This document shows, one piece after another, positions 23,078 through 30,142 of a stretch of 43,814 nt of DNA (within the stretch, counting starts at the first letter, position 1; each line of letters begins with the position of its first letter). The position numbers and the translations under genes were made by a program. The stretch is taken from positions 1 through 43,814 of the IMG/VR virus record IMGVR_UViG_3300042549_005006; one strand, written 5' to 3'. The stretch comes from a virus. The notes beneath the pieces were generated by a model. It saw only the letters and a program-made list of their open reading frames with translations, ran no database searches and was not told the origin of the DNA.

Positions 23078-23541
23078 AATTTCGCCCTTAATTTTTCAGT
23101 TATGATCAGATTGCGATTGTTATCGTTTGCGGCGTCGCGTTCCTGTTGTGGGTTTTCCCGCAGCAGGTTGCTGACGTGTCGCCGGCTGACGTCCATCATT
23201 TCAGCCACCATCGCCGGATCCATGCCATCAGCGCGGACCATGCGAACAATTGAGCGATCACGGAATTGCCGATAGACGTCGGCGCAGTTGGCTGGGTGTA
23301 GTATTTCGCCGCCGAAGTGCTGGCAAAGTTTGACGGCTTGGTGCCATCCCAGCAAGCGGACCAGTTGATGATCTGGCGCTAATCTGGCCGCGGTTGGAAC
23401 ATACAGGATCACATGCGTGGTTTTGGCGTTCGGATAGCGTTTATCACGGATCACGCATCTTGGCAGCTGCCCGACCAGGAACAGCGCCAGTTCAGTGCCG
23501 ATCACGTCCGCTATTTCCTGCACGCTTTTAGGTAATCGCAT
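23074..23541 (-). CDS. Mor/C-like late gene activator
   Basis: This 155-residue protein has an N-terminal dimerisation part (MRLPKSVQEIADVIGTELAL) and a Mor-family body 'GWHQAVKLCQHFGGEILHPANCADVYRQFRDRSIVRMVRADG' leading into a C-terminal helix-turn-helix ('MDPAMVAEMMDVSRRHVSNLLRE'). Mor and C of phage Mu activate middle and late promoters. Here the gene is first in the block that continues into lysis and, past cos, the head and tail genes, so a late activator is the natural reading. A perfect TTTACT-AG-AGTAAA box lies 39 bp upstream. Its last residues encode one copy of the 19-bp motif. Confidence 0.8.
   Translation of the reverse strand: MRLPKSVQEIADVIGTELALFLVGQLPRCVIRDKRYPNAKTTHVILYVPTAARLAPDHQLVRLLGWHQAVKLCQHFGGEILHPANCADVYRQFRDRSIVRMVRADGMDPAMVAEMMDVSRRHVSNLLRENPQQERDAANDNNRNLIITEKLRAKF
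23140..23158 (-). repeat. 19-bp recurrent motif, copy 5 (activator C-terminus)
   Basis: The minus strand reads GGAAAACCCACAACAGGAA, 18 of 19 consensus bases. It is translated E-N-P-Q-Q-E just after the HTH of the Mor-like protein, near the gene end. Confidence 0.65.
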
Positions 23542-23579
23542 TTAATCCCCAGTAATCCGCCGCCGTTTCAATGGCTTAG

Positions 23580-23593
23580 TTTACTAGAGTAAA
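23580..23593. promoter_or_regulatory. TTTACT-AG-AGTAAA operator-like palindrome (perfect)
   Basis: This palindrome has perfect 6-bp arms, 39 bp upstream of the Mor-like gene. The same box occurs, in degenerate form, at three other minus-strand leaders (26497, 30111, 32598). It is probably the operator of a phage regulator that holds the late activator off. Confidence 0.65.
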
Positions 23594-23865
23594 TGACTAT
23601 TCGCCAGCCGAAAAACTTACACTGGCCTAAGTTGTTGATTTTACTTGGTTTGGCTTATGCAAAGTGTATCAGTGTATGCTGGTAGCTCGTTTTTCCATAT
23701 AGGCGATCGCGGCTATCGTGTGCGGCCTTCTCCCCTTTCTTTATTTTATACATATAACATACATAACATACACTACTTACACAGGTCATTGAAAACACTG
23801 CATTTTTTCAAGTGAATCCGACAGGGTAAGTTTTGCTTATTTTGGCTGCATACACTTGCCAGAAA

Positions 23866-23890
23866 CGAAAAACCCGCCAGGTGGCGGGTT
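23866..23890 (-). terminator. Rho-independent terminator after 23894 gene
   Basis: The minus strand has AACCCGCC/GGCGGGTT (871-878/883-890 of the 23xxx block, 4-base loop) followed by TTTTCG. It ends the leftward early operon just before the regulatory region. Confidence 0.85.
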
Positions 23891-23893
23891 CTG

Positions 23894-24226
23894 TCAGAAG
23901 TGGTAAAGGTTTCGACCATTAGATCTTCGCATCAAATAACCCAATTTCCGCAGCTGGTTGGCTGTGTTGTTGGCGTCTGATTGCGTGGCTGCCTCACCTG
24001 TCACAGCTTTGAAAATCTCGCTGGGAGTCGCGCGCCTGCCTTTTAGGCTTAGGCAGACTTCCTGCAGTTTATCTGCAGGCAAAAATTCCAGCGGTCGCAA
24101 TTGCTTTGCCTTGCACGGCTTCTTCGTCAACAGCTGGAACAGGATCGCGCCAATATAAACCGCGTCTGTGCTCACTTGCTCGTCGCATTCCGCTAGTGCG
24201 TTTTTGTGTATTTCTGAATAGTCCAT
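23894..24226 (-). CDS. Small winged-helix-like protein, unknown
   Basis: This 110-residue protein, starting MDYSEIHKNALAECDEQVST, is of unrecognised family. The C-terminal half ('ATPSEIFKAVTGEAATQSDANNTANQLRKLGYLMRRSNGRNLYHF') looks like a winged helix of the type found at the end of phage primases. It parallels the C-terminus of the 24990-25367 product. It is the last gene of the leftward early operon, closed by a terminator. It may bind DNA at the adjacent regulatory region (inference). Confidence 0.7.
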   Translation of the reverse strand: MDYSEIHKNALAECDEQVSTDAVYIGAILFQLLTKKPCKAKQLRPLEFLPADKLQEVCLSLKGRRATPSEIFKAVTGEAATQSDANNTANQLRKLGYLMRRSNGRNLYHF

Positions 24227-24300
24227 GCGTATATCCTCTGTTTGCTTGGTGCGCTAAAGTGTACCGCTTTCGCGGCTATTTTTGCAACAGGTTCACGCAA

Positions 24301-24326
24301 ATAAAAAACCCGCCTTTCAGCGGGTT
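24301..24326 (-). terminator. Rho-independent terminator after PapB-like gene
   Basis: The minus strand has AACCCGC-TGAAAG-GCGGGTT (stem 307-313/320-326 of the 24xxx block) followed by TTTTATTTG, right after the stop of the 24334 gene. Confidence 0.85.
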
Positions 24327-24333
24327 CTAGTTA

Positions 24334-24591
24334 TCACTTAACTGAGCGAAACGATCGCCAGTCGATTTCCTTTATTTTCTCGACTGCTTCGGCCGTTTCG
24401 TTCAGCGTGTCCAGCGCGCGTTTCAGATTCGACAGCTTCACGTCAGCGATATGCGCCGCCGTCGATTCTGCCAGCCCTGTGACCAGGTGCAGCCGCAACG
24501 CGGTGATCACGTCCTCGCTGGCGATCTTGGTCAGTTTCAGCAGCCAGTCCAGGCGTTCTTGCGTCTGGCTGCCTTGCACTATGTATCTCAT
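24334..24591 (-). CDS. PapB/KorA-like HTH regulator
   Basis: This 85-residue protein starts MRYIVQGSQTQERLDWLLKL. It has a helix-turn-helix of the PapB/TrfB (KorA) type in 'ASEDVITALRLHLVTGLAESTAAHIADVKLSNLKRALDTLNE': a first helix, the GL-S/A-x-A turn and a recognition helix. Proteins of this type bind short repeated DNA sites and act as switches. It is a candidate for the regulator that reads the TTTACT boxes or the TACACT cluster. The ATG at 24591 overlaps the upstream stop (ATGA). Confidence 0.6.
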   Translation of the reverse strand: MRYIVQGSQTQERLDWLLKLTKIASEDVITALRLHLVTGLAESTAAHIADVKLSNLKRALDTLNETAEAVEKIKEIDWRSFRSVK

Positions 24592-24782
24592 GTTGGTGGC
24601 ACATGATCCAGCGTCAAAGGCTGGGTGATCTTGATCGCGCTTGCTCGAATGAAACACTTTTCAACCCTTACCGGATCGCTGTACTGCATAGAATTTTCAG
24701 ACAACCAACGGATCAGCGCATAATGTTCTGCCTGATTGCCTGGCACAATGGCCAGCTGACCATTTACGATCACTGCTTTCAT
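24588..24782 (-). CDS. Small protein, unknown
   Basis: This 64-residue protein starts MKAVIVNGQLAIVPGNQAEH. The ATG at 24782 follows a strong GGGGAGAT ribosome site and overlaps the preceding stop; the longer frame upstream is a shadow. It is a mixed alpha/beta protein with no motif I recognise ('YALIRWLSENSMQYSDPVRVEKCFIRASAIKI'). It is coupled with a membrane protein upstream and the PapB-like regulator downstream. Confidence 0.65.
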   Translation of the reverse strand: MKAVIVNGQLAIVPGNQAEHYALIRWLSENSMQYSDPVRVEKCFIRASAIKITQPLTLDHVPPT

Positions 24783-24979
24783 ATCTCCCCCAACGCCCAA
24801 ACAGCCCAGCCTAAAAACCCAACGCCAGCCAACAGCGACAACCAGATCACGCGGTCTTGGATCGTGCGCGGCCCTTGCGCCATGCCGCTGGCTGCCCAGG
24901 TGAAAAACGCCAGCATCAGGCACAAAACGCCAAAAACGCCAGAAATTGCAAAAATGATCGAAAATATAACTGGTTCCAT
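24779..24979 (-). CDS. Two-helix membrane protein, unknown
   Basis: This 66-residue protein starts MEPVIFSIIFAISGVFGVLC. It has two hydrophobic segments (about residues 4-26 and 44-62) separated by a short polar loop (SGMAQGPRTIQDRVIW), giving a hairpin. ATG 24979 has an AAGGA site six bases upstream. Its role is unknown; early-region membrane hairpins in temperate phages are sometimes superinfection-exclusion proteins, but nothing here proves that. Confidence 0.6.
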   Translation of the reverse strand: MEPVIFSIIFAISGVFGVLCLMLAFFTWAASGMAQGPRTIQDRVIWLSLLAGVGFLGWAVWALGEI

Positions 24980-24989
24980 GAAATAGTCC

Positions 24990-25367
24990 TTAAAGTTGGT
25001 AATAGTCTTTGCCGCCTGATCGGCAGCGTTTAAAGCCAAGCTGGCGCAGTATTCCGCCGATCTGCTGCAGCGCCCACAGTGACGGCCGATCGTCCGTTCC
25101 TGCCATAGCTTGGAAAACCTGCGTACACGTCACGCGACTGCCTTTCATTTTCTCGACCTGGCACAGAACGCGCGCCCTGAATGATGGCTGCCGTTCTTCC
25201 TGGCGATCTGGCTCTGTCGCTGGTATGCGCTTGGCGCGTTCTTCCATCATGGCTTCGGCGTACAAGTAAGACTCTTGCGCCGCTTCGACTAACTGGTAAT
25301 CGTGCTTTACCAAAATTGCAGGCAAAGCCGCCATGGCGAATTCGTCCAGCAGTGTTTTATTGTTCAA
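24990..25367 (-). CDS. Winged-helix-like protein, paralogue of 23894 product
   Basis: This 125-residue protein begins with TTG (25367) behind a good AAGGA site. The N-terminal helical part (NNKTLLDEFAMAALPAILVK) precedes 'RARVLCQVEKMKGSRVTCTQVFQAMAGTDDRPSLWALQQIGGILRQLGFKRCRSGGKDYYQL'. That ending matches the end of the product at 23894-24226 in order of elements (xxFxAMxG ... LRxLGF/Y ... GxxYxF/L). This C-terminal motif is common in VirE/primase-associated proteins, so it may be a DNA-binding partner of the primase. Confidence 0.65.
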   Translation of the reverse strand: MNNKTLLDEFAMAALPAILVKHDYQLVEAAQESYLYAEAMMEERAKRIPATEPDRQEERQPSFRARVLCQVEKMKGSRVTCTQVFQAMAGTDDRPSLWALQQIGGILRQLGFKRCRSGGKDYYQL

Positions 25368-25382
25368 AATAATTCCTTAGCC

Positions 25383-25985
25383 TTACGGCAACCCGATCAG
25401 TTTGTTCAGTTCAGCAATTGGCAGCGCTGGCAGCTGCGGTGTGTTGGCCTTCTCTGCAGCAGGAATAAACGCCACAGCTTCGGGCCACACTTCGATCAGG
25501 CGCTTGTCAGTGTTTACGCTGCTCAGGACAGCCCACAGTGAAGCGGTTAGCTGCTCGATCTCTCGATGCAGTGACTTATTGTCGTGGTCGATTGCGTAAA
25601 GCTGTTGGGTTAATTCGTGATCAGCTGCAAGTGTTACGCTGTAGCTTTCTGGCGCTACAACGTATTTTTGATCTCTGTTCCTTTCTTGGTGATCCAATGC
25701 TCCGCAAAAGTAAACAGTTCGGCGCTGACCACCAATATTCGCAGATTCGATAGCATTGTTCGTTTGCACTCTGAACGATTGATATTTCAAAACGCTAAGA
25801 ACAGACTCACTGGCTTGACGCGCCTTTTCGATCAATTCAAGCTCTTTAGGCGTTACGTACAGCAGGCGAACAGCCTCAGCCCATGCAGCATAGCGCGCAC
25901 GAATGGCCGCTTTTTTCTCAGGAATACCGGCTTTTTTCAGCGCAGCGTTCAAAATCGCTTCTTTAGTTAGTTTCGATAGTTTCAC
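25383..25985 (-). CDS. Possible Nmad5-type nucleotide modification-associated protein
   Basis: This 200-residue protein starts with GTG (25985) behind CTAAGGAA. It begins 'KLSKLTKEAILNAALKKAGIPEKKAAIRARYAAWAEAVRLLYV', which resembles the start of phage Nmad5-like proteins, a family predicted by genome context to be linked to DNA base modification. There is no known catalytic motif. The phage also encodes a Dam methyltransferase, so DNA modification is plausible. The family call is by pattern only. Confidence 0.5.
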   Translation of the reverse strand: MKLSKLTKEAILNAALKKAGIPEKKAAIRARYAAWAEAVRLLYVTPKELELIEKARQASESVLSVLKYQSFRVQTNNAIESANIGGQRRTVYFCGALDHQERNRDQKYVVAPESYSVTLAADHELTQQLYAIDHDNKSLHREIEQLTASLWAVLSSVNTDKRLIEVWPEAVAFIPAAEKANTPQLPALPIAELNKLIGLP

Positions 25986-26028
25986 AATATTTCCTTAGCC
26001 GGAAACCGTCCGGCGCTGGTTGGTTTAG

Positions 26029-26232
26029 TTATACGGCGCTGCCGTAGGCGCTAACTTCTGGACCACAGCAAACAATGCAACTGCCATCTGAAAAAATGTA
26101 AGTGGTGCTTTCTGCGTCCCAGTCTTGATCCGTTGTCACTGCTGCGTCTTCGCATTCAGCCACCAGCGCTTCGATTTGAACGCGGCCGATTGAATCCTGG
26201 TGAAACGCTTTGATCTGTTGTGCTATAGTCAT
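26029..26232 (-). CDS. Small acidic protein, unknown
   Basis: This 67-residue protein starts MTIAQQIKAFHQDSIGRVQI. Acidic residues are concentrated in the middle (ECEDAAVTTDQDWDAESTTYIFSDGS), and paired cysteines (CIVCC) lie near the end. It is behind a GAGGAAAGGAAAA ribosome site. I see no recognised family. Small acidic early proteins often bind and inhibit host factors, but that is speculation here. Confidence 0.6.
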   Translation of the reverse strand: MTIAQQIKAFHQDSIGRVQIEALVAECEDAAVTTDQDWDAESTTYIFSDGSCIVCCGPEVSAYGSAV

Positions 26233-26274
26233 TTTCCTTTCCTCAATGCTGGCGGGGTTCCCCGCCGTTCGTTG

Positions 26275-26436
26275 TTATAAACCGTTTTGATCCAGAAACG
26301 CGTCGAACGCTTGATCGCCCATGCGGCGGTTCAGTTCTTCGAACGCCAGCGCGTAAGCTGCGTTGCTGTCGGCGTCTTTGCGTGCGTACAGACCGATCAG
26401 CGCTTCTTTCAGTTGTTCAGTAGTGAATTTGTTCAT
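26275..26436 (-). CDS. Small early protein, unknown
   Basis: This 53-residue helical protein starts MNKFTTEQLKEALIGLYARK. Longer frames start at or upstream of the predicted transcription start near 26460, so ATG 26436 (with an AAGGAAC site) is the supported start. The gene is the first behind the shared early promoter at 26468-26496. No family is recognised. Confidence 0.65.
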   Translation of the reverse strand: MNKFTTEQLKEALIGLYARKDADSNAAYALAFEELNRRMGDQAFDAFLDQNGL

Positions 26437-26467
26437 TTGCAGTTCCTTGGTTCGTTTCAATGAATTC

Positions 26468-26496
26468 ATTATATATCTACCTTTGGAAACGTGCAA
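26468..26496 (-). promoter_or_regulatory. Early minus-strand promoter
   Basis: The -35 is TTGCAC (26491-26496), the spacer is 17 bp and the -10 is TATAAT (26468-26473). The spacer and -10 share TTTCCAAAGGTAGATATATAAT with the promoter at 32569-32598. It drives the leftward genes from 26436. Confidence 0.85.
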
Positions 26497-26510
26497 TATA
26501 ATTTAGTAAA
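26497..26510. promoter_or_regulatory. TTTACT-box, degenerate copy
   Basis: TATAAT-TT-AGTAAA has one perfect half site and one changed half. It abuts the -35 element of the promoter at 26468-26496, a typical repressor position. Confidence 0.45.
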
Positions 26511-26520
26511 TAATTTAAAC

Positions 26521-26546
26521 AAAATAAAAAACCCGCCGAAGCGGGT
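26521..26546 (-). terminator. Rho-independent terminator after primase-helicase gene
   Basis: On the minus strand ACCCGC-TTCG-GCGGGT (541-546/531-536 of the 26xxx block) is followed by TTTTTATTTT, five bases after the primase-helicase stop. It separates the replication operon from the small-gene operon, whose promoter follows immediately. Confidence 0.88.
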
Positions 26547-26551
26547 CATTT

Positions 26552-28813
26552 TTACCAGGGCGACGTGCTCGCCGTTCCGGTCCTTACTGGTGGCACCAGC
26601 AGCAGGTTCCTGCCGTTCGATCGCTTCCCTTGGTCGTTGTTCATTTTCCGAATGCAGTGTGCTGCCTTGGTCGCGTCCGCCTGCGTTGGCTTGTCAATTC
26701 CGACACTGATCAGAACATCGGTTGACGTTCGCCACTCCCATTCGATTGGCTGCGCGTCCCAGTTTAAACGCGTCTGGATCCGTTCCTCGATAGGGTCGAT
26801 CACCTGAAATTCTTCGTTGCTGCCGTTCAGCGTGTCCATTTCGTCTTTTGTTAAATAGTGACCTTCGCCGCCGCGGTACAATTCCAGCACTTCGGCCCAT
26901 ACTTGCTGCATGTCGATCGTGTGCGTCAGATCTAGCCACTCAACATCGATCGACCAATAACGCCGGTTTCCTGTCGTATCGTGTAAAAACTCTTTAGGGT
27001 TCACCGATGCAAAAAACACTGTTCGGCGTGCAAACCGGCTGTCTTTCCTCGCATACGGTAGCCGCAGCATGTCGCTTTTTTTGGTAATGAATGATTTCAG
27101 CGCGGCAATGTCTGATTTCCTAAAAGTCGCATCTAGTTCGCCAAGCTCGGCGATCCAGAATGAACAGATCTGTTTGACGCTGTCGCGGTCGTCCGGCCGC
27201 AGGATCATGCCGTCCTGGACCACATCCAAAAATTCAGGCACCAGGCGTTTGAGCCAGAAAGTTTTTCCCAGGTACTGGGCGCCCTGAAATGTAAGGATCC
27301 CGTGCGCGCTGACGCCTTGCGGATTGAACGCTGCGGCAACGGCTGAGATCATCCACCGGCGGATCAGCACGTCGCGCAATCGCTCGCCGCTGGGCGTCCG
27401 TTTGTCCGTCTTGGTTCTGACGGTGTCATATAACGCTGGCAGCCTGCTGACGCCGTCCCAGGGTTTCGACTCGATCCAATTCGCGACAGGGTTGTGCGGG
27501 TTCTTGTCTGCCAGGTACGTGATAAAACCGCCCAGGTTCCCCGCTGACATACGGAAACGCGCGCACCACGATTCCAGCCACGCATGCGCCGCGTTTGCCT
27601 CGTTGTCGATCAGGAACGATTCGCCTGGGATCATAATTTCCTGTTCTTTTTTGATCACGTTATACCGGATCGTCACTCCCAGCCGTCTGGCGATTTCGTC
27701 CAGGTTTTCGATTGTCGCCAGCGGTTTGCCGGTGCTGTTTATGTCCGGCAGCGGCGTGTAAAAATCCACCTGATCAGTGGTCGGCAAATTGGCAGCTGTG
27801 GCGACCTGGTGCCCTGTCAGCTGTTCGCGTGCAACGTCGCGCGGCAGGTCGTTGAAGTCGGTGCCGTCCTCGCTGTCGAACTGCGGCACGATAACGCGCG
27901 CGCCTATCTCTGCGCCTGTGGCCTTGGCTGCCGTCAGTCCTGGGTTGCCTTGCGTGTGCCTGTCGTTGTCAGCGCAGACGATCAGCGCCTTGCCGTCGGC
28001 GTGCTGTTTGATTTTCTTGCCGACTGTCAGCAGGTTGGTGCGGTCAAAACAAACCAGGACGCACCAGCCTGTCAGTTCGTGGATTGTCGCGCCGGTGGCG
28101 TACCCTTCACACAGCGCCACAGTGCTGGCGGTGCTGAAATCGCCGATCGTGTGCCAGCTGCCAGACTTCACGCCGTCGCGCAAAAATGCCTTGTCTGTTT
28201 CGTAGCCTGGCGGCAGCTGAGAAAAAACAGCCTGCAGCGTTGTTAGTTTGGCGCCCGAATTGCGCAGCGGGATCAGCAGCGCGTTTTCAGCGTGTGCGTA
28301 TATTTCGCCGTTTTTGTTTCGCAGTGGCCAGCGACCGATCCGCAGGCCGTGCGGTTTCACGCCTTTGCGTTCCAGGTACGGGTGATCGGCGCACTCGGCT
28401 GCTGCGTCCCATATTTCGCCGGCCAGCATTGCCGCGTCGTACTCGCGTTGTTTCTGTTCGGCCTGCGACTGTCTGCGCGCCTCGTCGCGTACCCGTTGGC
28501 GTTCTTCCAGCTGTTCTTGCGTCATGCGGTTGTCGTTGCTCGCCAGGACAAACCCGCCCTGCTTAGCTTCAAAAACCAGCGTGCCGATCGTGACGTTGCC
28601 GTGCGCGTGGCATGATTTCCAGACGTGCCGCGCGTCGCGTTCACGGTACTGGCCAGACGTGCGGGACCACTGATCCCAGATTTCGAACCCGTGATCGCCT
28701 AGTTCTGACTTCACGGCCATGGCCATTTTCAGCCAGATTTCGCGATCGTCGGCGTTTACGAACTGCAGCGCGTCTGCAATATCTTGTTGTGTTAACTCTG
28801 GCAGTGTTTGCAT
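26552..28813 (-). CDS. Primase-helicase with PriCT-2, TOPRIM and VirE/D5-like ATPase
   Basis: This 753-residue replication protein has residues about 1-75 of primase C-terminal 2 type ('DIADALQFVNADDREIWLKMAMAVKSELGDHGFEIWDQWSRTSGQY'). A TOPRIM-like part follows (LCEGYATGATIHELTG, then IVCADNDRHTQGN, about 245-300). The C-terminal virulence-associated E helicase has P-loop GAQYLGKT, Walker B 'CSFWIAELGELDATF' and 'FASVNPKEFLHDTTGNRRYW'. ATG 28813 is used; the extended frame is not supported. It probably unwinds and primes phage DNA. It is the last gene before a terminator. Confidence 0.9.
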   Translation of the reverse strand: MQTLPELTQQDIADALQFVNADDREIWLKMAMAVKSELGDHGFEIWDQWSRTSGQYRERDARHVWKSCHAHGNVTIGTLVFEAKQGGFVLASNDNRMTQEQLEERQRVRDEARRQSQAEQKQREYDAAMLAGEIWDAAAECADHPYLERKGVKPHGLRIGRWPLRNKNGEIYAHAENALLIPLRNSGAKLTTLQAVFSQLPPGYETDKAFLRDGVKSGSWHTIGDFSTASTVALCEGYATGATIHELTGWCVLVCFDRTNLLTVGKKIKQHADGKALIVCADNDRHTQGNPGLTAAKATGAEIGARVIVPQFDSEDGTDFNDLPRDVAREQLTGHQVATAANLPTTDQVDFYTPLPDINSTGKPLATIENLDEIARRLGVTIRYNVIKKEQEIMIPGESFLIDNEANAAHAWLESWCARFRMSAGNLGGFITYLADKNPHNPVANWIESKPWDGVSRLPALYDTVRTKTDKRTPSGERLRDVLIRRWMISAVAAAFNPQGVSAHGILTFQGAQYLGKTFWLKRLVPEFLDVVQDGMILRPDDRDSVKQICSFWIAELGELDATFRKSDIAALKSFITKKSDMLRLPYARKDSRFARRTVFFASVNPKEFLHDTTGNRRYWSIDVEWLDLTHTIDMQQVWAEVLELYRGGEGHYLTKDEMDTLNGSNEEFQVIDPIEERIQTRLNWDAQPIEWEWRTSTDVLISVGIDKPTQADATKAAHCIRKMNNDQGKRSNGRNLLLVPPVRTGTASTSPW

Positions 28814-28814
28814 A

Positions 28815-29093
28815 TTATTTTTTTTGCCTTGAAAACTGATCTTTGATAACGGCCTGCAGCCTTTCCAGTTGTTCTTGCCCGTAACGCGCCCCGAAACCGG
28901 TCTGCTGATCAAACAGGTAGATCCGCCGTTTCTCTATTGGCCACGACAGGATCAGCCGCGCCAGTTCGTGCCGTTCTTTGCATTCATTCAGCCATTCGAT
29001 CGAATCGCTGCGCACCTGGCGACCATCGCGCAGCGTAACCGTCGGCGCTTGCCAGGTGCATAGGTTAGGCACGCGAACCGATCCCACGCTCAA
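28815..29093 (-). CDS. Small phage protein upstream of primase
   Basis: This 92-residue protein starts MSVGSVRVPNLCTWQAPTVT. It has the shape of a small phage protein often next to methyltransferase and replication genes ('LRDGRQVRSDSIEWLNECKERHELARLILSWPIEKRRIYL', then 'RYGQEQLERLQAVIKDQF'), resembling DUF7696-type proteins. It overlaps the Dam gene end by 29 bases and stops one base before the primase-helicase start. Its function is unknown; a regulator of the neighbouring enzyme is possible. Confidence 0.65.
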   Translation of the reverse strand: MSVGSVRVPNLCTWQAPTVTLRDGRQVRSDSIEWLNECKERHELARLILSWPIEKRRIYLFDQQTGFGARYGQEQLERLQAVIKDQFSRQKK

Positions 29094-29592
29094 AATGAAT
29101 GTACTGCGTCGGCACGTTCAGCGGCGTGTAAACCACGAAACAAGTGCAGAAGTTACAGCCGTCAGATTTCTGTTTTGTTTCCTGATCTAAAAAATTGTAA
29201 CGGCCATCAGGCACAAAAACGAAACTGGCGCGGCCATATACATAACGCTGCCACCACTGTGTCGCCGGTTCCTGTGGGATCATGCAAACCACTGTCCGGC
29301 CGTACTGCTTGGCCTGCTGGTATGCCCGATCCAAAAACGCCAATTTGTTGGAAAACGGCGGATTGCACCAAACGGCACCAGCTGCCGACAGCCACGGCGT
29401 TTTCAGCGCGTCCTGCTCTGGCGTGATCCACTCGCGCGCCTTGGCTGCGTTGCCGTCAATGGCGCAGGCGTCCAGCGTGAACGGCATCCCGATCAGCGCG
29501 CTGGCGTCCTGCACGGCATGCCAGGGCGTGTTCCAGTAATCCTTTTTCTGTGGTTCGGTGGCCGACTTGCGGCCCATGGTTGCGCCACTCAT
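29065..29592 (-). CDS. dam: Phage DNA adenine-N6 methyltransferase (Dam family)
   Basis: This 175-residue enzyme of the phage Dam type has 'DYWNTPWHAVQDASALIGMPFTLDACAIDGNAAKAREWITPEQDAL' (SAM pocket), then the catalytic WCNPPFS motif, 'VVCMIPQEPATQWWQRYVYG' and 'FCTCFVVYTP'. Members usually methylate adenine in GATC. The phage genome is dense in GATC sites, so self-methylation against host restriction or for replication timing is likely. The ATG at 29592 overlaps the DUF4406 stop (ATGA). Confidence 0.88.
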   Translation of the reverse strand: MSGATMGRKSATEPQKKDYWNTPWHAVQDASALIGMPFTLDACAIDGNAAKAREWITPEQDALKTPWLSAAGAVWCNPPFSNKLAFLDRAYQQAKQYGRTVVCMIPQEPATQWWQRYVYGRASFVFVPDGRYNFLDQETKQKSDGCNFCTCFVVYTPLNVPTQYIHFERGIGSRA

Positions 29593-29894
29593 GCTGCCAC
29601 GCTCGCAACGTCGCGCACTGAATACAGGATCTTTTTGCCCATCTTGATGGCCAGCAGGCGTTCACAGCTTGCGCCGTCGCTATCGTCCCAGCCTGGCAGC
29701 ATCACCACCGCGTCAGCGCTGCGGACCATGGCCAGGCAAATATCCATGTAAGCAGATTCAGAAAGGCCGGCTGGCAGGCGCGCAGGGTTCAGAACGATCC
29801 AGCCTTTGTTCAGCAGATCCAGTTCGGCGCGGTTGAATACTTCACGAAATTGCGGCTTTCCGGTAATAGGCCCAGCAATATAGATTGATTTCAT
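29589..29894 (-). CDS. DUF4406, nucleoside deoxyribosyltransferase-like
   Basis: This 101-residue protein starts MKSIYIAGPITGKPQFREVF. It has 'AELDLLNKGWIVLNPARLP', the MDICLAMVRSADAVVMLPGW stretch and 'SDGASCERLLAIKMGKKILY', the defining blocks of DUF4406. The fold is that of nucleoside 2-deoxyribosyltransferases, with a conserved Asp/Glu pair. Phage members probably act in nucleotide salvage or hydrolysis. It is coupled to the HTH gene and the dam gene. Confidence 0.88.
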   Translation of the reverse strand: MKSIYIAGPITGKPQFREVFNRAELDLLNKGWIVLNPARLPAGLSESAYMDICLAMVRSADAVVMLPGWDDSDGASCERLLAIKMGKKILYSVRDVASVAA

Positions 29895-30076
29895 ACTTTC
29901 TCCGCCAGTTTGTATTTCAACAGCTGCAGCATGTTTTCCGGTATTACCTTCTCGTCACCTTTTGACCGCCAGATCAAAACGGTTTTTTCGCTGCGGCCCA
30001 TTAGTTCGGCCACCTTTTTGCAGGTTAGGCCGTTTTGTTTCATGATCTGGTGTAGTTCTGCTGTTCTTTCGTGCAT
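29891..30076 (-). CDS. Small Cro/CI-type HTH protein
   Basis: This 61-residue protein is little more than a helix-turn-helix: MHERTAELHQIMKQNGLTCK, then 'KVAELMGRSEKTVLIWRSKGDEKVIPENMLQLLKYKL', with the turn at ELMGRSEKTV. Its size is like a minimal Cro. The gene has its own promoter, whose -35 overlaps a TTTACT box, so it may regulate itself. It is the best candidate for the reader of that box. Its partner repressor, if any, is not visible. Confidence 0.75.
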   Translation of the reverse strand: MHERTAELHQIMKQNGLTCKKVAELMGRSEKTVLIWRSKGDEKVIPENMLQLLKYKLAEKV

Positions 30077-30095
30077 TGTGTTAGCTCCATTTGTA

Positions 30096-30124
30096 AAGAT
30101 ACGGCCATGATATACTAAAGTAAA
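30096..30124 (-). promoter_or_regulatory. Promoter and TTTACT-box upstream of HTH gene
   Basis: The -35 is TTTACT (30119-30124), the spacer 17 bp and the -10 TATCTT (30096-30101). The box TATACT-AA-AGTAAA (30111-30124) has one mismatch from the palindrome and overlaps the -35, so bound regulator would block RNA polymerase. The ribosome site is GGAG before ATG 30076. Confidence 0.6.
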
Positions 30125-30142
30125 TATCAGCGCACCTAATAT

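Larger units (their letters stand above)
23542..23893. promoter_or_regulatory. Non-coding regulatory/origin candidate region
   Basis: This is the longest stretch without a gene (352 bp), and it is AT-rich against its surroundings. From left to right it holds the operator palindrome (23580-23593), an inverted repeat AACTTA-N8-TAAGTT (23614-23633) and five TACACT hexamers. Three hexamers are on plus (23618, 23769, 23851) and two on minus (23663-23668, 23671-23676). It then has a run of ACATA units (23748-23775) and a minus-strand terminator. The iterated hexamers look like iterons or clustered regulator sites; no initiator gene of a known replicon type is nearby. No convincing sigma70 promoter for the Mor-like gene is visible. 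Confidence 0.5.

Noticed and set aside
16101-23158. The 19-bp motif as merely a conserved Pro-Gln-Glu-Glu protein motif
   Set aside because: Copies in non-coding sequence have the same bases, including third codon positions, so selection is not on the protein alone.
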